Shown one piece after another: positions 19,036-27,881 of a stretch of DNA of 64,000 nt. A program made the translations under genes and the position numbers. The DNA is from Sphingomonas sp. AP4-R1 (lineage in GTDB: Bacteria > Pseudomonadota > Alphaproteobacteria > Sphingomonadales > Sphingomonadaceae), in contig NZ_CP053346.1 in the NCBI RefSeq assembly GCF_013113735.1, positions 3,672,001 to 3,736,000 on the forward strand. The letters run 5' to 3'. How positions within the stretch are numbered: the first letter of the stretch is position 1; every line of letters starts with the position of its first letter. The notes beneath the pieces are model-generated. The model searched no databases. It saw only the letters and a program-made list of their open reading frames with translations, and was not told the origin of the DNA.

Positions 19036-19241
19036 GCATTGCATGAGGCCTGCGGATCCGTCTTGTGCAGGCGGGTCCGTGCCGCCTTCTCACGCCTGAG
19101 CGCTTTCCGGATATGACACAGTTGGCCGGAGCTCAATCCGAGCCGCTTGCCGATCTCCCGGTAGTCGCGCCCCTCCGCACGCATGGATCGGGCCTGTTCA
19201 AGGTTCAGCGTGGCCTGTGCTACGATGCTCAGCATCAGCAC
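18993..19241 (-). CDS. Small helix-turn-helix protein
   Basis: An 82-residue basic protein with a predicted helix-turn-helix: EQARSMRAEGRDYREIGKRLGLSSGQLCHIRKALRREKAARTRL, of the type found in small regulators and resolvase-like C-terminal domains. It lies 9 nt downstream of the exonuclease gene and starts at GTG (19241) or ATG (19235) without a ribosome-binding site, so it is probably coupled to it. Its last 20 or so codons overlap the opposite-strand hydrolase remnant, so the C terminus may be secondarily extended or altered. Confidence 0.6.
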   Translation of the reverse strand: MLMLSIVAQATLNLEQARSMRAEGRDYREIGKRLGLSSGQLCHIRKALRREKAARTRLHKTDPQASCNARTTDCPNPRSEGR

Positions 19242-19250
19242 TCGACCGGC

Positions 19251-20186
19251 TCAGCGCGGTTCGGCGTCGAGCGGCGTTGAATATCCGCCTAGGCGGTGGG
19301 CCAGTTCGTCTTCGAGGATGATGTCGATCACCGAACCGGACCGACGCAGTTCTTCTGCGCGCCTGTAGGCCGGACTCGCATGATAGAAGCGGCCGAAAGG
19401 CTGCTCATTACTGACGACAAGCAAGGTCGTCGTAATGCCGACCGAGGCAACCACCCGGGCACCGGCTTTCGCCAAGCGGTATGCCAACGGCCCATCTCGC
19501 CTGCTCCCCAGGATCGCGATACGGTGTCCGCTAAGCGGCCCATCCGCAGCAGGCTTCGGCGCGGGCGCGGAGCGTGGGGTGGCGGGGGCCAGCCAGCCGA
19601 CGAGGTCGATGCCGGTATGCTCCATTGCGCGCACGATCACCATTCCCGCGGCGCGCGCATCGCTCAGCGCGTCATGATGCCTGTGTCGGACGCCCAGATA
19701 TTTGCTGAGCACGTTGAGCCGGTGGCTGGGGAGGTCGGGCCACGCTCGTTTGGCGACCCGGACGCTGTCGAGCCATGTCGTCTCAATCGAAGAGCGATCG
19801 TGGACGCGGCAGGCTGCCGCAAGCGCGCCCTTGTCGAAATAGGAATGTGCTACCGTGATCCGCCGCGTGAGGTGCTCGCTTACGGTCGCGTGGATCTGCG
19901 CAAAGCTCGGCTGCCCGACGACATGATCGCAGCTGATGCCATGGATCCGGGTATTGAATGACGAGAATTCGTCGAGTGGATCGACCAGCGTCTCATATTC
20001 GAAAATCTCGACGCCATTCCTGAAGCCCACGATTCCGATCTGGCAGATGCTGCTCACGCGCGAGCAGGCGGTCTCGACGTCCACCACGACGAAATCGGGT
20101 TGTGTGGCGTCAGCCAGCGGATCGGATGAGGGGGGCGGTGCAAGAGCCGGGCGCATCGTCATTGCTTCGGAACATAACACGACCAT
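19251..20186 (-). CDS. DnaQ-like 3'-5' exonuclease with C-terminal BRCT domain
   Basis: A 311-residue nuclease. The DEDDh exonuclease domain occupies about residues 30-195: Asp and Glu in VVVDVETA, Asp in HSYFDKGAL, and the His and Asp in HHDALSDARAA. A low-complexity Pro/Ala linker follows, then a BRCT-like domain from about residue 218 (GPLSGHRIAILGSRRDGPLAYRLAKAGARVVASV, ending with RRAEELRRSGSVIDIILEDEL). This fusion occurs in stand-alone exonucleases thought to trim or repair DNA; it is not the replicative proofreading subunit. The start may instead be the ATG nine codons in. The HTH gene is directly downstream. Confidence 0.85.
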   Translation of the reverse strand: MVVLCSEAMTMRPALAPPPSSDPLADATQPDFVVVDVETACSRVSSICQIGIVGFRNGVEIFEYETLVDPLDEFSSFNTRIHGISCDHVVGQPSFAQIHATVSEHLTRRITVAHSYFDKGALAAACRVHDRSSIETTWLDSVRVAKRAWPDLPSHRLNVLSKYLGVRHRHHDALSDARAAGMVIVRAMEHTGIDLVGWLAPATPRSAPAPKPAADGPLSGHRIAILGSRRDGPLAYRLAKAGARVVASVGITTTLLVVSNEQPFGRFYHASPAYRRAEELRRSGSVIDIILEDELAHRLGGYSTPLDAEPR

Positions 20187-20532
20187 CGGATCTTTGCGAT
20201 GATAGCGCTTCGGTGGGCCTCACCAAGCGTGGCCATGCAGTGACGCCGCTCTCTTCTCTCTTCGGCGACACCAAACGACGGAACAGGATCGTGGCGGGGC
20301 AATCTCGTCGCATGTCCGGCTCAAAGCCAGACGATGTCATTGAAATGGCTTTGCCAAAGCCATAACTGGACGATGCGCCGGCAGGCGCTCTCCCCTTCGT
20401 CATCGAAAGGCCCGAAATCGCGCGCGGAGGCTATCCGCGATCGCGGATTTTGCGTCTTCCGACGGGATGATTTCTTAAGTTGATTCCGCCAGGGGGCGTT
20501 CCCCGGCACCCAGATCAGGATGTGAATACCAT
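20187..20532. promoter_or_regulatory. Upstream region of the sigma factor gene with two palindromes
   Basis: Divergent promoter region between the exonuclease and rpoD-like genes. ATGGCTTT and AAAGCCAT form an 8-bp inverted repeat with a 3-bp spacer (20345-20363). A perfect 16-bp palindrome, ATCCGCGATCGCGGAT, lies at 20433-20448, followed by a short T run, 85 bp before the ATG. Either could be an operator, and the first could also form an RNA hairpin. I could not pick a convincing -35/-10 pair. Confidence 0.45.
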
Positions 20533-22539
20533 ATGGCGAGGACGATGGCGGTGGTGATGACGCGCGACACGGTGGCAGATGACGCCCCGGTGATCGACCT
20601 CAACGAAGCCAGTGTCAGGTCCCTGATCATGCGTGCCAAGGCGCGGGGTTATGTCACCCATGACGAACTGGCTAAGGCACTCCCTCAAGATGAGATGTCC
20701 TCTGGCCAGATCGAGGATGTGATGGCGGCGCTCAGCGAAATGGGCGTGACCGTGGTCGAGGGCGAGGATCGTAGCGACGAGGGCGACGTCCAGGAGCCCG
20801 AGATCGATGGCGAGGCTGTCGGGCCTTCGTCAGATGGATCTGCGCTATTTGCGCAGACGCCGGCGAAGGAAGTGGCCGATCGCACGAGCGATCCCGTGCG
20901 GATGTACCTGCGCGAGATGGGCGCGGCCGAACATCTGACCCGCGAGGGCGAGGCTGCCGTCGCCAAGCGGATCGAAGCCGGCCAGGACATGATGATCCGG
21001 GGCCTATGCGAGAGTGCGCTGACGTTCACCCAGATCATCGACTGGTCGACCCGGATCAACGACGGCACGGCCCGACTGCGCGATATTCTCGATCTCGATG
21101 CGATGATCTCGAAGACCACCGCGGTTGGTCAGGGCGACGATGACGATGCGATCGCTTTCGACGAGCCGGACGCCGGGCGGATGCCGCGCGACGAGGACAA
21201 AAGCGAGGAGGCGTCGTCCGACGGTCCACAACCCGAAGGTGATGCATCGCAGTCGACCGATGATGACGAAGACAACACGCTCAATCTTGCCGAGATGGAA
21301 GAGCAGTTGACGCCGCGCGCGCTGGAGCGGTTCGCGGCAATCACCGAGCTTTACCGGGGTTTCGCGCCGCTCCAGGCCGACCGTGCGGTCGCGATGGGGC
21401 GGGGGGCGAGGCTCTCCGACGAGCAGGAGGCAAGCTACCAGCAGCTGCGCGAGAATCTCACGGCAGAGATCGAGAGCGTCAAACTCCACGGCGCGAAGAT
21501 CGCCGAGCTGATTGACCAGCTGTACGCTTTCAATCGCCGGCTAACGGCGCTGGGAGGCCAGATGTTGCGTATGGCCGAACGCCACAAGATCTCCCGCGCC
21601 GACTTTCTCGACCGTTATATCGGTCACGAAGCGGAGGCTGGCTGGCTGGAACGCGTCGCTCCGACCGACAAGAAGTGGGCCGCTTTCGCCGCTGCCGAAG
21701 CGATCGGCGTCGAACGTACGCGCGTCGAGATTAGCGAGATCGTGCAGGCAAGTGGTATGGCGCTCGGCGAGTTTCGCCGGATCGTGAACATAGTTCAGAA
21801 AGGCGAGCGAGAGGCGCGCATCGCCAAGAAGGAAATGGTCGAGGCGAATCTCCGCCTGGTTATCTCGATCGCAAAAAAATATGCGAACCGTGGGCTGCAA
21901 TTCCTTGATCTTATTCAGGAAGGCAATATCGGCCTGATGAAGGCGGTCGACAAGTTCGAGTATCGCCGCGGCTACAAGTTCTCGACCTACGCCACCTGGT
22001 GGATCCGACAGGCGATCACGCGCTCGATCGCGGACCAGGCGCGCACGATCCGTGTGCCCGTGCACATGATCGAGACCATCAACAAGGTCGTCCGCACCTC
22101 CCGGCAATTTCTTCACGAACGGGGCAGGGAGGCGACGCCAGAGGAACTGGCGGAGCGCCTCTCAATGCCGCTCGCCAAGATCCGTAGCGTGATGAAGATC
22201 GCCAAGGAGCCTGTGTCCCTCGATTCCCCCGTCGGCGAGGAGGAAGACAGCAAGCTCGGTGACTTCATCGAGGACAAGGATGCGGTCATCCCGGTGAATG
22301 CCGCCATCCGGTCGAACATGCGAGAAACCGTCACTCAGGCGCTCGCCGCGCTCAGTCCGCGCGAGGAGCGCGTGCTGCGCATGCGGTTCGGGATCGGCAT
22401 GGACACCGATCACACTCTGGAAGAGGTCGGACAGCAGTTTGGCGTGACCCGCGAGCGTATCCGTCAGATCGAGGCCAAAGCGCTCCGGAAACTGAGTCAT
22501 CCTGCGCGGGCGAGGAAGATCCGGAGCTTCCTGGACTGA
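20533..22539 (+). CDS. rpoD: RNA polymerase sigma-70 factor, RpoD type (probable second copy)
   Basis: A 668-residue primary-type sigma factor with all RpoD regions: 1.1 (about 20-75, [21 protein letters not shown]), 1.2 ([11 protein letters not shown], about 121), an acidic linker (about 195-255), the non-conserved region, 2.1-2.4 (about 435-505, including [21 protein letters not shown] and [12 protein letters not shown] for -10 binding), 3 and 4.2 ([27 protein letters not shown], for -35 binding). The housekeeping sphingomonad rpoD normally lies downstream of dnaG; here there is no dnaG and the neighbours are stress and accessory genes, so this looks like a paralogue. It should recognise housekeeping-type promoters. 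The ATG at 20533 has only a weak, distant AGGA; starts four or eight codons in are possible. Confidence 0.92.
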   Translation: MARTMAVVMTRDTVADDAPVIDLNEASVRSLIMRAKARGYVTHDELAKALPQDEMSSGQIEDVMAALSEMGVTVVEGEDRSDEGDVQEPEIDGEAVGPSSDGSALFAQTPAKEVADRTSDPVRMYLREMGAAEHLTREGEAAVAKRIEAGQDMMIRGLCESALTFTQIIDWSTRINDGTARLRDILDLDAMISKTTAVGQGDDDDAIAFDEPDAGRMPRDEDKSEEASSDGPQPEGDASQSTDDDEDNTLNLAEMEEQLTPRALERFAAITELYRGFAPLQADRAVAMGRGARLSDEQEASYQQLRENLTAEIESVKLHGAKIAELIDQLYAFNRRLTALGGQMLRMAERHKISRADFLDRYIGHEAEAGWLERVAPTDKKWAAFAAAEAIGVERTRVEISEIVQASGMALGEFRRIVNIVQKGEREARIAKKEMVEANLRLVISIAKKYANRGLQFLDLIQEGNIGLMKAVDKFEYRRGYKFSTYATWWIRQAITRSIADQARTIRVPVHMIETINKVVRTSRQFLHERGREATPEELAERLSMPLAKIRSVMKIAKEPVSLDSPVGEEEDSKLGDFIEDKDAVIPVNAAIRSNMRETVTQALAALSPREERVLRMRFGIGMDTDHTLEEVGQQFGVTRERIRQIEAKALRKLSHPARARKIRSFLD

Positions 22540-22630
22540 TCTTGGCTGCGGGCCGTCCAAGACGGATGCATGTCGCATCATTATGCCGTCGTCATGAGCC
22601 GTGGGATGCCGACCTTCGAACGGTGCGTCA

Positions 22631-23695
22631 TCACAGATGGAGGCGGCCGGCATATCCTGTCAGCTCGAGATAGCCCCGCCCACCGGGCACTGTCACGGCG
22701 CCTTCCCAGTAGACGGGACTGCCGGCTTTGCGTCCATCGAGTTCCTGATCGGGGAAGAGCGGCCGGAGCGGCAGGGGGCGGACCCCGCTAGGGAGCTTGA
22801 TGCGGAGTATCGGATCGACCGGGTAGGTGGTGCCGGTGCGCGGCGACCACCAGCGATGGCGCGGCACGAACACCACGTCTGCTGGGGTGAGCATCGTCAC
22901 TCTGCCATCAGGAGCGCGCCACGAGCCTCCGGCCCAAAGGGACGAGCCGTCAGCGCGGCGGATGCTAAACGCCATGAGCGCGGCTCCGTCGTCGAAATTG
23001 AGCCCGGTCCAGTCCCAGCCGACGCCACCGACGGGAATATAGCTTGATGACCATTCCCGATCGAGCCACGCCGTACCCGTCACGGCTTCGGTCCGGCCGC
23101 CCTGGCTCGCTGATCCCGAGACGGCGAGGTGGGGCAAACTGTAGTAACGGCTCGCCGAACGAGGATCCGGTCCCTTGCGGCTGTATCCATCTTCGCCTTC
23201 GAGAAGGGCGGGCTGGTCGGGACGGAAGACGACATCCAGTGCGAAGCCGTCGCCGACGACATGCGCCGAGAAGCGTCCATCCGGCAGGCGGCGCATGGTC
23301 CAGTCGTCGATCCTGACATCCATGTCCTTTACCGAGGCACTGGCGAGACCCAGCCCCTCGCGGGCGATCCGTTCGCCGATGAGAAGGTGGCCGATCGCCG
23401 GATCGGACAAAGCAGCATGGGCAAACAGGATTTGGCGGGGCGCAAACGCGCTCCGGCTGTCCGTGCCGAGGCCGGTGGCCGTGCGGAAGAACGTGATCTG
23501 GAAGCCGCGATGCCTGCCGCCTTTCCCGTCGAGCCAGCCGGTCACGTACCACCATTCCGTACGGAAATCGGGATGCGCGCCATGATCGCGCGGAAAGGTC
23601 ATCGCGACCCCCGGCCGCACTTCGGCGAATTGCGGCCCCGCCGGCGAAGCCGCGAGCAGGGGGATCGCGGAAAGAAGCGCGAGAGCACGGCGCAT
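22631..23695 (-). CDS. CrtC/AttH lipocalin-like secreted protein
   Basis: A 354-residue protein with a signal peptide (RRALALLSAIPLLAASPAG). The body has the tandem lipocalin-like fold of the carotenoid hydratase CrtC / AttH family: DFRTEWWYVTGWL near residue 48 is the family signature, with GFQITFFRT and WLDREWSSSYIP further on. No carotenoid genes are nearby. Its partners are the ABC permease and ATPase upstream, with which it overlaps by 1 nt (TGATG), matching the arrangement of AttH-like proteins with an FtsX-type exporter. The ATG 23695 follows GGAGG. It probably acts in the periplasm or on exported lipid-like cargo. Confidence 0.85.
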   Translation of the reverse strand: MRRALALLSAIPLLAASPAGPQFAEVRPGVAMTFPRDHGAHPDFRTEWWYVTGWLDGKGGRHRGFQITFFRTATGLGTDSRSAFAPRQILFAHAALSDPAIGHLLIGERIAREGLGLASASVKDMDVRIDDWTMRRLPDGRFSAHVVGDGFALDVVFRPDQPALLEGEDGYSRKGPDPRSASRYYSLPHLAVSGSASQGGRTEAVTGTAWLDREWSSSYIPVGGVGWDWTGLNFDDGAALMAFSIRRADGSSLWAGGSWRAPDGRVTMLTPADVVFVPRHRWWSPRTGTTYPVDPILRIKLPSGVRPLPLRPLFPDQELDGRKAGSPVYWEGAVTVPGGRGYLELTGYAGRLHL

Positions 23696-26199
23696 CACCA
23701 ATCCTCCCGGACCGCACGCACCGCATCCGCCGAGGCCGCCCGGCGGCCGGCGAGCATCGCGGTGAGAGCCGAGGATATCACCAGCGCCAAGCCGACCCCG
23801 GCAAGTAATCCGAACGGCAACCGCGTCGCCATCGTCCAGTTGAACGACTGCGGGTTCACGACATGGATGAGGATCTGGGCGAGCCCGCAGCCCAGCACGA
23901 TACCGGCGACGCCACCGACCAGCCCGAGCAGCGCTCCCTCCAGTCCAAGCATTGCGGTGATCTGCTGCCGGGTGACACCGAGATGGCGCAGCATGCCGAA
24001 CTCGCGGGTTCGCGCGATCGTCTGCGCAGAGGTTGTCGCCGCGACCCCGGCAAGACCGACCAGCACCGCGATCAACTCGAGACCGTAGGTGATCAAAAAG
24101 CTGCGGTCGAAGATGGCCAGCGCGCGCGTCTTGAGCGCGTGGGTGGGCACGATCTGCACAATATCAGCGACGGTTGAGGGGAGCGCCCGGCGAAGCGCCG
24201 CCATGGTGTTCATGACGTTCGCTCCTGGCGCAAGATCGATCGCGGCTTCCCCACGCGCTTTGTCTCCGGTCAGTCGATCGTAAGCGGACCCATTGATGGT
24301 GATCGCACCTGACTGCCTGGCGTAATCGCGATAGACCGCCGTCACGAAGGCGGGCACCGCGCGCCTCCCCAGCGGCAGCATGATGGTCGATCCCGGTGAC
24401 AGGCCGTAGAGCCGTGCTGCCGGCTCCGAGACACGGACCGCAAGAGCGCCGGGCGGCAGCGCGACCACATGTCCGATGGCGGGCGGCATCGCGCCGTCTC
24501 GGATGAACAGCAGGATCGGCGGCTTGTTCGGCGCGAGTGCGATGCCATGCTGGGCCCCGAAGTCGATGCGTCGGACGCCGGGCACATGGGCCAGCCGCTG
24601 CTGCGCCGCGCGGTCGAAGGGCACGCCGCCATCCGCGCTGAGGTAGAGGTCCGCCGAGAGGATCTGATCGAGCCAGTCATCGACTGAGCCCCGAAAGCTC
24701 GCCACCATGACCGCCATCGCGATCATCAGTCCTACGCTCGCGACGATACCCGACAGGGCAACTGCTGCCTGCGAAGGTGCGCCCCACAAGCGCCCGAGTG
24801 CGAGCTGCACGACCGGAGATTTCGAACTTTTGCGCGCAAGCGGGGCGAGGAGGGCGCGCGCGAGCCAGGGCATGGCGGCGATCCCCGCCGCCAGAAGAAG
24901 ACCCACCGCACCGTAGCCGAACAGCGACACACCCCGCACAGCCGGCAGAAGCGCGAACATGATGCCAATAACCGCAAGCACGATGGCCGGGAGGATTGCG
25001 GGGCGTCGACGCGGGTCGACGGCATCGCCGACCATCTTGAGCGACACCGTTGGCGTGATCCGGGCCGCTTGTATCGCGGGCAGCAGGCTGCCGATCAAGG
25101 CGGCGGCCAGACCGAGCCCGGCGAAGGTCAGCGCAGCGGTAGGCGAGAACAGGAGTGGTGGTTGTCCTTCCCCACCGAAATAGCCGCTGCCGAGATCGCC
25201 GCCGACCAGCCGAAGCACTGCCGCTGCAAGGCCGTAGCCGAGGAGGATGCCGGCGATGGCCCCGGCCGCGCCAAGAATGATGCCCTCGACCATTACCTGT
25301 TTCAGGATCAGCCGGCGCGGGGCGCCCAGCACCCGCAGCAGCGCGAAATGCGGCCTGCGCCGGGCGATCGACAGCGCTTGCGCCGAATAGACCAGAAACG
25401 CGCCGGTCAGCAGCGCGACCAGCGCGAGCATGTCCAGATTGACCCGGTAGGCGCGCGACAGTGCATCGGTGCGGTCGCCGTCCTCCGTTGCTCCGGCGAG
25501 TACCGCGTCGGCGGGCAGGATGGCGGCGAGGCTGCCATGGACACGGGCTGCATCCATGCCGTGGGCGAGTTTGACATCGATCCGGTCGATCCGCCCCAGC
25601 CGTCCGAAACGATCCTGAGCGGCTGCGATGTCGATGACGCCGAGCGCGCGGTCGCCCGCGCCGGGAACGGCGCCGGCAATACGAAAGCGCTGCGCTTCGC
25701 CATTGATGACGATCCATGCGGTGTCACCGACATGGTGGCCCATCATTGCCGCACGGGAGAGAAACATCGAGTTCGGGTCGAAGACGGCGACCGGATCACC
25801 CCGATTTGGTCGGGGCAGAAGGACAGGGGTCACGATGCCGGCGCGCAGCACATCGATGCCCAGCAGGTCGATCGCCTTCTTGCCCATGCGTGCATGCCGT
25901 CTCACGATCGGACTTGCGGCTGCTATGCCAGCGGTCTTGGCGACGATGGGATAGAGGCGTTCGTCGAACCCGCGTTCACTGGCGGCCTCGATCCGCAGGT
26001 CGGCGCCGCCGTTGACCGTGGCGAGGCCGCGCGTGAAACGGTCGAGTGCCGAGGCGTTGACCAGATGGACGGCGAAGCCGAGCGCGACGCCCACCGCGAT
26101 GGCGACCATGGCGGTGACGATACGTATCGGATGGGCGCGCCATTCCCCGACGATCATCCAGCGCGGCACGGTCGCCCACCGGTCGAACGCCATGATCAC
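23695..26199 (-). CDS. ABC transporter permease with two FtsX domains (YbbP/AttFG-like)
   Basis: An 834-residue membrane protein. An N-terminal helix (about 20-45) is followed by a MacB-like periplasmic domain, an FtsX core of three helices (about 255-385), further helices (405-470), a second periplasmic domain and a second FtsX core at the C terminus (about 690-820). The RRPHFALLRVLGAPRRLILKQ and TREFGMLRHLGVTRQQ segments are the two FtsX coupling motifs that face the ATPase. Such MacB-superfamily permeases do not import; they extract or mechanically remodel substrates at the membrane. GTG 26199 overlaps the ATPase stop by 4 nt (an ATG lies two codons in). Confidence 0.88.
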   Translation of the reverse strand: MIMAFDRWATVPRWMIVGEWRAHPIRIVTAMVAIAVGVALGFAVHLVNASALDRFTRGLATVNGGADLRIEAASERGFDERLYPIVAKTAGIAAASPIVRRHARMGKKAIDLLGIDVLRAGIVTPVLLPRPNRGDPVAVFDPNSMFLSRAAMMGHHVGDTAWIVINGEAQRFRIAGAVPGAGDRALGVIDIAAAQDRFGRLGRIDRIDVKLAHGMDAARVHGSLAAILPADAVLAGATEDGDRTDALSRAYRVNLDMLALVALLTGAFLVYSAQALSIARRRPHFALLRVLGAPRRLILKQVMVEGIILGAAGAIAGILLGYGLAAAVLRLVGGDLGSGYFGGEGQPPLLFSPTAALTFAGLGLAAALIGSLLPAIQAARITPTVSLKMVGDAVDPRRRPAILPAIVLAVIGIMFALLPAVRGVSLFGYGAVGLLLAAGIAAMPWLARALLAPLARKSSKSPVVQLALGRLWGAPSQAAVALSGIVASVGLMIAMAVMVASFRGSVDDWLDQILSADLYLSADGGVPFDRAAQQRLAHVPGVRRIDFGAQHGIALAPNKPPILLFIRDGAMPPAIGHVVALPPGALAVRVSEPAARLYGLSPGSTIMLPLGRRAVPAFVTAVYRDYARQSGAITINGSAYDRLTGDKARGEAAIDLAPGANVMNTMAALRRALPSTVADIVQIVPTHALKTRALAIFDRSFLITYGLELIAVLVGLAGVAATTSAQTIARTREFGMLRHLGVTRQQITAMLGLEGALLGLVGGVAGIVLGCGLAQILIHVVNPQSFNWTMATRLPFGLLAGVGLALVISSALTAMLAGRRAASADAVRAVREDW

Positions 26200-26870
26200 G
26201 CGTCCACGAGGCCGGCGGCGGTGAGGCGCAGGATCCGATCGGCGCTGGCGGCCGCGATGTCCGAGTGGGTGACCAGCAATCCGGCGGCACCCGCCTCGCG
26301 CAGTTGACCGATGAGAAGGGCCAGAACCCGCGCCGCCGTCTCCGGGTCGAGATTGCCCGTCGGCTCGTCCGCAAGGATCAGCGCGGGGCGATGGACAAGC
26401 GCGCGGGCGATCGCGACCCGCTGTAGTTCGCCGCCCGAGAGCTCGCTCGGATAGGCATCCTCCCGCCCGGAGAGACCCACGGCCCCCAGGATGTTGGTGG
26501 CGCGCGCGCGGGTCTCGGATTGTGTCGTCCTCAGCAGCGCGAGCGGCAGTCCGACATTCTGGGCGAGCGTGAGATGGGGCAGAATGTGGAAGGCCTGGAA
26601 GACGAAACCGATCCGTTCCCGACGCAAGGCGGCGCGCGCATCTTCGTCCAGCGTCGCGAGATCGGTCCCCTCCAGCAGCACGGACCCCATTTCGGGCATA
26701 TCGAGCCCCGCGATCAGATTGAGCAAGGTTGATTTGCCAGCCCCTGATTCGCCCATGATGGCGACAAGTTCGCCCGCTTTCAGGCGCATCGTGAGGTCAT
26801 CGAAGAGGATCCGACCACCCGGAACGGACTTGCGCAGACCGCGTATCTCAAGGAGGGGCGTTGAAGGCAT
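26196..26870 (-). CDS. ABC transporter ATPase (LolD/MacB/YbbA type)
   Basis: A 224-residue nucleotide-binding subunit. Walker A is GESGAGKST, the Q-loop is [10 protein letters not shown], the signature is [15 protein letters not shown], Walker B is [12 protein letters not shown] and the H-loop is VTHSD. The [10 protein letters not shown] segment and the overall size place it with LolD, MacB and YbbA. It drives the FtsX-type permease next to it. ATG 26870 is preferred to an in-frame TTG at 26888; neither has a strong ribosome-binding site. Confidence 0.92.
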   Translation of the reverse strand: MPSTPLLEIRGLRKSVPGGRILFDDLTMRLKAGELVAIMGESGAGKSTLLNLIAGLDMPEMGSVLLEGTDLATLDEDARAALRRERIGFVFQAFHILPHLTLAQNVGLPLALLRTTQSETRARATNILGAVGLSGREDAYPSELSGGELQRVAIARALVHRPALILADEPTGNLDPETAARVLALLIGQLREAGAAGLLVTHSDIAAASADRILRLTAAGLVDA

Positions 26871-27049
26871 GGGCTCAATTAGGCCCAAGCCCTATCAGCA
26901 GGAAGCGTTCCTTCTCTTCCTGTGCCTTGACCCCGCGCTATTGATGCAGATCTGTTCAGATTCCGAACTATCTATCCCGCTTCCGGCGTCTGGACGGCAT
27001 TTCGGCGGATCTGTCGGTAGAGGATAGGGACATTCGGTCAGCATTGAAA

Positions 27050-27069
27050 ATCGCACCGTTTGATGCGAT
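27050..27069. promoter_or_regulatory. Inverted repeat upstream of vapBC, likely operator
   Basis: ATCGCA (27050-27055) and TGCGAT (27064-27069) form a perfect inverted repeat with an 8-bp spacer, 30 bp before the antitoxin start. VapB-type antitoxins repress their own operon from such repeats. Confidence 0.45.
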
Positions 27070-27099
27070 ATTTCGTGCCGTGATAAGGAGGGCAGTGTT

Positions 27100-27285
27100 T
27101 TGCGAACGACCATCGCGCTTGATGACGAACTCGTTTCCAAAGCGCAGGCTTTTACCGGTCTCATGGAAAAGAGCTCTCTGGTTCGGGAGGCATTGAAGGC
27201 GTTGATCGAGCGCGAAAGCGCGCTGCGCCTTGCTCGCCTTGGAGGCTCAGAACCTGAGGTCACTGCTCCTCCGCGCCGACGCTAA
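27100..27285 (+). CDS. vapB: VapB-type antitoxin
   Basis: A 61-residue protein beginning at TTG 27100, seven bases after AAGGAGGG. RTTIALDDELVSKAQAFTG is the N-terminal ribbon-helix-helix DNA-binding part of this VapB subfamily, followed by LVREALKALIERESALRLARLGG, whose C-terminal part wraps the toxin. It should neutralise the PIN toxin encoded 2 nt downstream and repress the operon. The non-ATG start is unusual but the ribosome-binding site is strong. Confidence 0.85.
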   Translation: MRTTIALDDELVSKAQAFTGLMEKSSLVREALKALIERESALRLARLGGSEPEVTAPPRRR

Positions 27286-27287
27286 GC

Positions 27288-27659
27288 ATGATATTAGTCG
27301 ATACGTCGGTCTGGGTTGATCACCTCCGTCACGGCGATCAAACACTATCGAATCTGCTTCAGGCTCGTCAGATTATGGTGCATCCCTTTGTTATCGGCGA
27401 ACTGGCGCTGGGTAGCCTGCGCCAGCGGGAGGTGGTTCTTGGGGCGCTTCGGAACCTTCCTCACTCGCTCGTTGCAAGTGACGGGGAAGCTCAAATCGTC
27501 ATCGAACGGCATAAACTCTATGGCTCAGGTATTGGTTATGTCGATGTGCACCTTATCGCGGCAACGTTCCTGACTGCCGACGTGAAATTGTGGACGCGGG
27601 ACAAACGCCTGCGTGAGATTTCTATTCAGCTCGAAAGAGACGCCAGCCTTGATAATTGA
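27288..27659 (+). CDS. vapC: VapC-type PIN-domain ribonuclease toxin
   Basis: A 123-residue PIN domain with the acidic metal-binding residues Asp5 (LVDTSVW), Glu38 (VIGELALG), Asp86 (GYVDVHL) and Asp105 (WTRDKRL), so the active site looks intact. VapC toxins cleave tRNA or rRNA in the cytoplasm. The start lies 2 nt after the vapB stop, the standard antitoxin-first arrangement. Target RNA unknown. Confidence 0.9.
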   Translation: MILVDTSVWVDHLRHGDQTLSNLLQARQIMVHPFVIGELALGSLRQREVVLGALRNLPHSLVASDGEAQIVIERHKLYGSGIGYVDVHLIAATFLTADVKLWTRDKRLREISIQLERDASLDN

Positions 27660-27666
27660 GACGGCG

Positions 27667-27811
27667 AGGTGCTGTCGCTGTTGATGTACTGGTCGATCAG
27701 ATACTCGTTGGCGGCGTGGATCTCGACCCCGTCCATGCCCGCTGCAATGGCGTGGCGCGCGGCCTAGGCACAATCGGGGACGATCTGCCGAATGCCCTCG
27801 ACCGACAACGC
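27667..27811 (-). pseudogene. Fragment of an NADH:flavin oxidoreductase (old yellow enzyme)
   Basis: Reading the minus strand gives ALSVEGIRQIVPDCA, an in-frame TAG (27764-27766), then AARHAIAAGMDGVEIHAANEYLIDQY. The second part is the very characteristic mid-barrel segment of old yellow enzymes (DGVEIHxANGYLxDQF). Only about 48 codons remain between vapC and the LacI gene, with no start and an internal stop, so this is a relic. Confidence 0.65.
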
Positions 27812-27881
27812 CTGCGGCGCGGAATGTCGGCCCAAGTGTCATTTGCGGGCTGCTCAATGATGAAGGTTTTGCCGGGCCTCG

